This document shows positions 58,709 to 64,000 of a stretch of DNA of 64,000 bases, one piece after another. The notes beneath the pieces were generated by a model. That model saw only the letters and a list, made by a program, of their open reading frames with translations, was not told the DNA's origin and did not search any database. The stretch comes from Panorpa germanica. Taxonomy: Eukaryota; Arthropoda; Insecta; Mecoptera; Panorpidae. Position 1 is the first letter of the stretch. Every line of letters starts with the position of its first letter. The stretch covers positions 24,749,807 through 24,813,806 of the forward strand of contig OY783206.1 in the NCBI GenBank assembly GCA_963678705.1, in the 5' to 3' direction. Both the position numbers and the translations under genes were made by a program.

Positions 58709-61700
58709 CTACGCAAAATATTGAAGCTGCATGTCGCTACTTGGGTAGATTTGTAAAAATGTATGTCTATTGTGTCTAATATCCTGAAATAAAGAACAAA
58801 AAAAGATTAATAAATATTAAAAAAAGACTGTTTAGAAAGCAGTTGGTGGACAATGTCATTTGGAACAAAAGCAAAAGAGAAAAAAAAGGGAGAAACAGCT
58901 CAAAGAGGAAAAAGCTGGATTACCAGTAGAGAATAAAGAAACAAATACTATTTCTAATCATAAATATGAATTATATAAGCATATTAGAAACATTTTTGAC
59001 GCCATCATGAATATTTGAAAACCCTCACAAGGGTGGCACGATGCTAGTAGACATTAAAACCTTTCTTTTCACAAAAAAAACATAACTGTAGACCGAAAAT
59101 TGCATTTATCAGTTGCAACAACGATTTTTTCCTACCATACAATTATTAAATTCTTTTTCATATCGCTTTTTACTAATAATTATTGTTGAATTTGCAAAAA
59201 GTGCTCGTACTCCACAGGCCTAATTCCCTAAATGTGGTATGATAAACATTATCGTTAAGTTAGCGATATTGTTGTCATATGTTTTACGATAAGTTACAGT
59301 ATTAAGTACAATTATTGATGATTACTGCCTTGTAAACAATTTCATCTGTAATAGTATGTTAGTTATCAATACAATTTAGATAAGGGCAGCAACTGGTTAC
59401 AAAACTGAGGCTAAAATTCAGTTCAATAATTCAGAAAGAATATCACTGAGTGGGTAATATTTTTTACAATAGAACACGATAAATTTAAGGCAGTCTTTTT
59501 GCAATAGAACTCCAAAAATACTATACACTTAACTTAAAGGCAATCAAAGGCAAATCAAATAAAAAGAGAGACACACAGAGCCTAATCTCCACGAAATTAA
59601 CAAAATATTATTAAATAACAATTATACAATACCTCTATATCGAATTTCCTGCTGCTTACTTTGAGAATCAATGAATTACTTCTGTTTTTATCTTCTCTGA
59701 CATAATCAACAACCATTTTAGCTATCTCTGAAGTAATACCGCAATTGTTGATGTCAAAGCACTAAAAATAAAGCAGAAATATAATATATTGAGATCACTG
59801 CAATCGTTGCATATTTCTTTTTTTAAGTACAACTATAGATAAGGTACTATAAATCCATTTTAAAGACACCATATGAAAGAAAAGTCCAGAAAGAAAACTA
59901 ATGAGCGAAAACTTGGACAGATTTTACTATATAGCGTGAATTCTAAAACCTACTGAACGAAAACGCCTATACGATCTTAACTTTATACTCGTTATTCCCT
60001 TTACAGCCCTTTATCACTTTACATCCAGACGCCAGCCCACGCAAAGGGGAGACGAGTCCAAATTGTGACGTCACATGGAGTATAAAATATTAAAACTACT
60101 AAAAAGTACCACGTTGAAAAGACATTATATAAACTACTAGAGCTTACTCCCGTCGCAAGCGACGACTGTCTTTTATATGTGTATTGAATTTCATTTCAAA
60201 TTTTAATTCCATTTTTAAATTGAAATATTAAACTCGTTCTATATAAATTTTACATATAAACCGACTAAAAAAATAAAAAATATTTTCAATTTATTCGTTA
60301 TTTGAGCAACTTTTTTTCAAAATTTGGATTTCTTTTTTCGATTTGCAAATTAGGTACCACAGTTAGCCTATATAAAAAATTTCAGCTTTCTAGCACAATT
60401 TTTACCCTCGACAAAAACCGCCCCCAAATAAAATTTTGTATTTCTTTTTTTTTAATGTGATATTGAATTATTACACAATCCAAAATTTGAGCTTTCTTTG
60501 AAGTTTCCTACAGGGTCCCTTTTATTAAATTTCTATGTTTTGAAATATATTCGCATGTAATAGCGTAATACACGTGCAAAATATCAGCTTTCTATCTTTT
60601 ACGAAGACGAAGTTATACAGCAAAAAAGAGCCCACTTTTTTAATAACTGTTAGGTTAATTATTACTAGGTTTCGTTTAAGTAAAATGTAACGAACCATCC
60701 ATGTTTGTGTTTAGCAGCTTTTTACTGAATGAAAATGACGTAATTGCTACATACACTTACAGAGTATATACTTACAGTAAGATTCCGACAATTTTCCAAA
60801 ACAAACGAAACCGCTGCATCGTCAAATCTTTCGCAATCCATCAGTCTTAAAATTTGTAATTTTCCATTTCGCACGACATTTTCTATAGCATCCTTATCAA
60901 CGCAAGTTAAATCCTTCAAATTTAATTCCACTAACTTTTCTAATTTATGCAAGTTTGATAATCCAATTTTACTAATATTTTTCTGTTTAGAAAACCATGA
61001 ACCACCAAATCCTAATGCTTCCAAATTAATGCAACCGTCGGATATTACTTTCAGTATATCGTCGTTTACATTATTATAAAACAAGAACAATCTTTGTAAA
61101 TTAACAAATTTATCGATGGCTGTCAATGGCATTATTGTACAATTCAAGGCCAGCTGTTTCAAGGCAGGTGCAGCTTGTCCTAGTGATTCCAGACACTCGT
61201 CTATCCAACCTAGACAATCATTTAATCGTAATTTCTCCATATTTTCTGCATTTCCCATACAATAAACTACATATTTTGTTTGTAGCAAATTAAGTAAACT
61301 TAAATGTAATTCTCTTATTGTTTTTGGTAGATGTGTTAAACATCTACCAGTTAATGTGTTACTTTTGCTTATGTACACAATACTTAGATTTGGATTTGCT
61401 GCAAAAAGTGATGCATAAGTTGTTTCTTTAACATGATTCAATTTTTCCAGATGAAGAATTTTTAATTTTTTTAGTTTTGTTGACAAATAAATAACCATGT
61501 CTTCTTCAGCTTCCATTTGAGAGAGTTTTAAAACTTCTATTCCTGGACAACGATCTGCAACAGCTTGGATACATTCTGTTTTGCCAACCCAATTAGAAAA
61601 ATCAATTTCTGTCACGTAATCTTCACAATGGTCTAATATAGCTGCAAGTGTATCGTAAGAAATTGATTGATTATCTCTATTAAATGTGTTGTAGTCTAAC

Positions 61701-61834
61701 TTTGTTACGTTTTTCCATGATTCTTCTATCATACATTTCCATAATTTGCATACTTTTTCACAAACTAATAAATCTAGAGGTGATAGATAAACAAATATAA
61801 ATTTAGAACAATCGCCATCCAATACTTTTTCCAT
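58709..61834 (-). CDS. F-box and leucine-rich-repeat protein, three exons
   Basis: Exons (minus): 61834-60776, 59761-59633 and 58783-58709; all joins are phase 0, giving 420 residues. The N-terminus DGDCSKFIFVYLSPLDLLVC and EKVCKLWKCMIEESW is an F-box, which binds SKP1 in an SCF ubiquitin ligase. The rest is a series of leucine-rich repeats (VLKLSQMEAEEDMVIYLSTK, LRLNDCLGWIDECLESLGQA, LVELNLKDLTCVDKDAIENV, LRLMDCERFDDAAVSFVLEN) expected to bind substrate. The last exon is only 24 codons and ends MQLQYFA. Intron 1 contains a CCCGTCGCAA-family repeat. A TTTATT (AATAAA on the coding strand) lies 80 bases past the stop. It belongs to the FBXL type; which member is not determined. Confidence 0.88.
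60140..60625 (+). repeat. CCCGTCGCAA repeat family, copy 2
   Basis: Starts TTACTCCCGTCGCAAGCGAC and matches 27175-27700 through most of its length, ending in AGTTATACAGCAAAAAAGAG (compare ATATACAGCAAAATAACGGG). It sits in intron 1 of the F-box gene and is non-coding. Confidence 0.75.
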
Positions 61835-62419
61835 TGTCGTAAAATTACATGTACGCCGGGTTTAAGAATGTTAGATATAATTTTTTGAAATTACCTACAA
61901 CAGAAAAAGGATTAATAACAGTTAAATAAACAAAACAAAAATTAAATTGGTCCAAAATACGATTCTAATTCTTGTACAAACATAGACCAAATGGAGCACT
62001 TATAACTAATAACAATGTTAAAATTAAATAATATGTAGAAGTAGAAATAGAATTTGTCTTGTTAAATTATGACTGAATTATAAATATAAACTTGACAGGT
62101 CAGAATCGTATTGTTTTCTAACGAATCAAATTATTATTAGCAATTTAATTTATAAATAATATAATATATAATACAAATAATTAAATTAAATATGTATATA
62201 AATAATGTTATTTGTTGTAAATTAATTGAAACTAACCTTAAAATTAAAAAGCAAAGGTAGTAATCAAGGAAACTTGCCGATTGTACACAGAGATCATATA
62301 ATACAGGTTAAAATGGGTTTAAAACTGGATTACAAGGAATGTCAGCCTTCGTTCGTAGAATGGTTTGTACAAAACACAAAGTGGCGGGAATGAGTTGATG
62401 TTTAATCGTTACAAAGACG
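61835..62419. other. Upstream region of the F-box gene
   Basis: AT-rich non-coding sequence 5' of the F-box start. No exon or repeat is recognised, and no clear core promoter element can be pointed to. Confidence 0.4.
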
Positions 62420-63165
62420 CTGGAAAAATACAAGAAAGATGTATGAATTGATATAATAGGCTTGGATAAATGCACGCCATGTTATATAGTAAAGGAAGAA
62501 ATGAGAAGAAGTAAACAGGAATAAAGTAAGTATGGAAGCAGAGAGAAGAGCAGTAAGATTTTAAGTAAAAATGAGCAGGACAAACAGTGAGATCTTGAGA
62601 AAGATACACGAAGGGCTAGAATAGAAGGTGGAACGAAAAGGAAGAAAGAGTTCTATGAATGGAATGGGATGTTGGTAGAAGAGGAAGAGAACAGGAAAAA
62701 GTATGAAGGGAATTTAAGAAACAAGGACAGAGATATATAACAAGAGAGGATGACGGAAATTGATATAGGTAAATATAATGAGAGATACAAGAGACAATCG
62801 GAAGGAGGTACCAAAATATGTAGGAGGAAAAGGGACAAGAATGAAGAGAAAGGCAGTAGATATTTTGGGAGAGAGGAAACGTTATGCAGAATGTAAAAGA
62901 AAGAAACAGAAACGTTGGAGCTCTTTAAAGAGACATGCGACTGCAAAACAAACAGAAAAAAAGGAAATAAAGGAGCTGACGAGAGGATGCAACGAAAGGA
63001 AGAGCTGGATAGCGGAGGTAAAGAGAAGAAGGAACGAAGTATAGGAAAACTGAGAGGAGCAGTAAAGAAATTAAGAATGTCAGTGGAAAAAAGTGCTGAG
63101 AAGAAACAAGAAGGGCACGAGATGGATGCCAGACTTACAAACAAAGAGTGAAATAGAGAAACAAT
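62420..63165 (+). mobile_element. Decayed LINE 3' region (purine-rich)
   Basis: The purine-rich strand carries RYAECKRKKQKRWSSLKRHA in the position of the CxxC...H...C knuckle seen at 30110-30570 ([18 protein letters not shown]). It is followed by the shared GGATGCAACGAAAGGAAGAG block and long GA-rich sequence. The open frames on both strands here (for example 62653-63144 minus) are by-products of purine bias, not a gene. Confidence 0.5.
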
Positions 63166-63591
63166 GCGGAGTTTATTACTTTCACTTACTTACTTTCACT
63201 AACGGCAAAAAATATTAAATAAACAATACAATATATATTTAGTTATAGTTTACAACCCAATGTTTTAGTAAATTTTATATTTATTTAAAAAAAAGAATTA
63301 TTAAAGGTAGTGCGCTTTGTGGCGTATATTTTCAGTTTAATTCAATTTTTCCAAATTAATTCAGTTTACCAAAATTAAATTTATATTTAATTTAATCTGC
63401 GTGGACGTAAATATATATTTTAACTATACACTAGTATTATAATTTTATTCTAATTATGTTTTATTAAAAGTAAATATTAATAACAACTTAATCAAATTTT
63501 GAAATATTCAATAATAATGTATTGTATATCATTTTAAATATAAAGCAAAAATCGTTAGATATTTTAATCACTTATATAAAATATTTAAAGA

Positions 63592-64000
63592 TTACGTAGA
63601 GCAATATCGAGGAGTATGATCAACCTTTATTTTCTTCCTAGATGCATTGTCCAGATGTGTGTTCATGTGAGTCCGCAGAACATGTGCTTGTGAAAATCCT
63701 TTGTTGCACACAGTGCAAACGTGGTTCTTTTCACCAGTGTGCGTCACCATATGTTGTTTTAATTTATAATTTTTAATAAATCCTTTATTGCACACTCCAC
63801 AAAACACTCGTTTTTCTCCCGTGTGTTTAAATTTGTGCATATTTAACGCGGAGTTGGATTTGTACGTTGCATCACACAATGTGCATGCAAAAGGCTTTTC
63901 ATTTGAATGCGTCACCATATGCATTACTAAGTGTCTCTTATCTGAAAAACGCCCATCACAAATATCACAAGCAAATGGTTTTTCAAAAGTGTGATGGTTC
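63592..64000 (-). CDS. C2H2 zinc-finger protein, C-terminal part (runs off the right edge)
   Basis: An open minus-strand frame from the window edge to TAA at 63592 gives 136 residues. Four consecutive classical C2H2 fingers are visible: CDICDGRFSDKRHLVMH, CTLCDATYKSNSALNMH, CGVCNKGFIKNYKLKQH and CTVCNKGFSQAHVLRTH, each completed by a second His. They are joined by linkers SNEKPF, TGEKRV and TGEKNH. A preceding finger is implied by HTFEKPF at the edge. The tail is short and basic (NASRKKIKVD) and ends RYCST. It is a sequence-specific DNA-binding protein by family, probably a transcription factor. The N-terminal part that would identify it lies outside. Confidence 0.9.
   Translation of the reverse strand, partial: NHHTFEKPFACDICDGRFSDKRHLVMHMVTHSNEKPFACTLCDATYKSNSALNMHKFKHTGEKRVFCGVCNKGFIKNYKLKQHMVTHTGEKNHVCTVCNKGFSQAHVLRTHMNTHLDNASRKKIKVDHTPRYCST

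Noticed and set aside
62653-63144. Minus-strand 163-residue Ser/Phe-rich frame
   Set aside because: The same effect as at 30111-30503: the complement of GA-rich LINE-like sequence, with no conserved motif of its own.
1-64000. CRISPR array, bacterial operon or tRNA/rRNA genes
   Set aside because: Direct repeats found are coding tandem repeats or transposons without regular unique spacers, gene structure is eukaryotic with introns, and no tRNA cloverleaf or rRNA sequence was recognised by eye.

Overview
The window is AT-rich nuclear DNA from an arthropod, almost certainly an insect. The evidence is two multi-exon genes that open with a ZAD zinc-binding domain (an arthropod-expanded family), a decayed ionotropic chemoreceptor, Jockey-type LINE pieces and a mariner remnant. 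Genes are split by GT-AG introns. I cannot fix the order from sequence alone.

Layout. 1-7081 (minus): 5' part of a very large ZAD protein with one C2H2 finger and nine 51-residue tandem repeats; its 3' end lies beyond the left edge. 7082-18455: gene-poor spacer holding several MITEs and, at 10277-14362 (minus), an array of at least six copies of a short membrane-segment exon that I do not recognise. 18456-31403 (plus): cytosolic methionyl-tRNA synthetase in ten exons, with a GST-like N-terminus, catalytic core and two WHEP-type exons. 34418-48794 (plus): a second ZAD protein in nine exons over 14 kb, with introns full of transposons. One intron contains an antisense ionotropic receptor pseudogene (39916-41570). 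51509-51993 (plus): a small secreted or membrane-anchored Cys-containing protein. 54800-57784 (minus): GPATCH4 orthologue. 58709-61834 (minus): F-box/leucine-rich-repeat protein. 63592-64000 (minus): C-terminal four fingers of a C2H2 protein that runs off the right edge.

The rest is dominated by non-autonomous DNA transposons. One superfamily (ends like TGGGCTTGTGTCC) appears about ten times, intact, truncated or carrying other insertions, and keeps shared internal blocks and a conserved hairpin. Several other short inverted-repeat elements, two target-site-flanked LINE 3' ends, older LINE tails, a mariner remnant and unclassified repeat families fill the introns. At two places a transposon lies exactly at a splice donor: MetRS exon 9 and exon 6 of the second ZAD gene.

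The genes do not form a pathway. They are unrelated housekeeping and regulatory genes (translation, nucleolar G-patch protein, ubiquitin ligase adaptor, zinc-finger proteins) sharing a repeat-rich interval. All exon calls are by eye from reading frame, splice phase and family resemblance.
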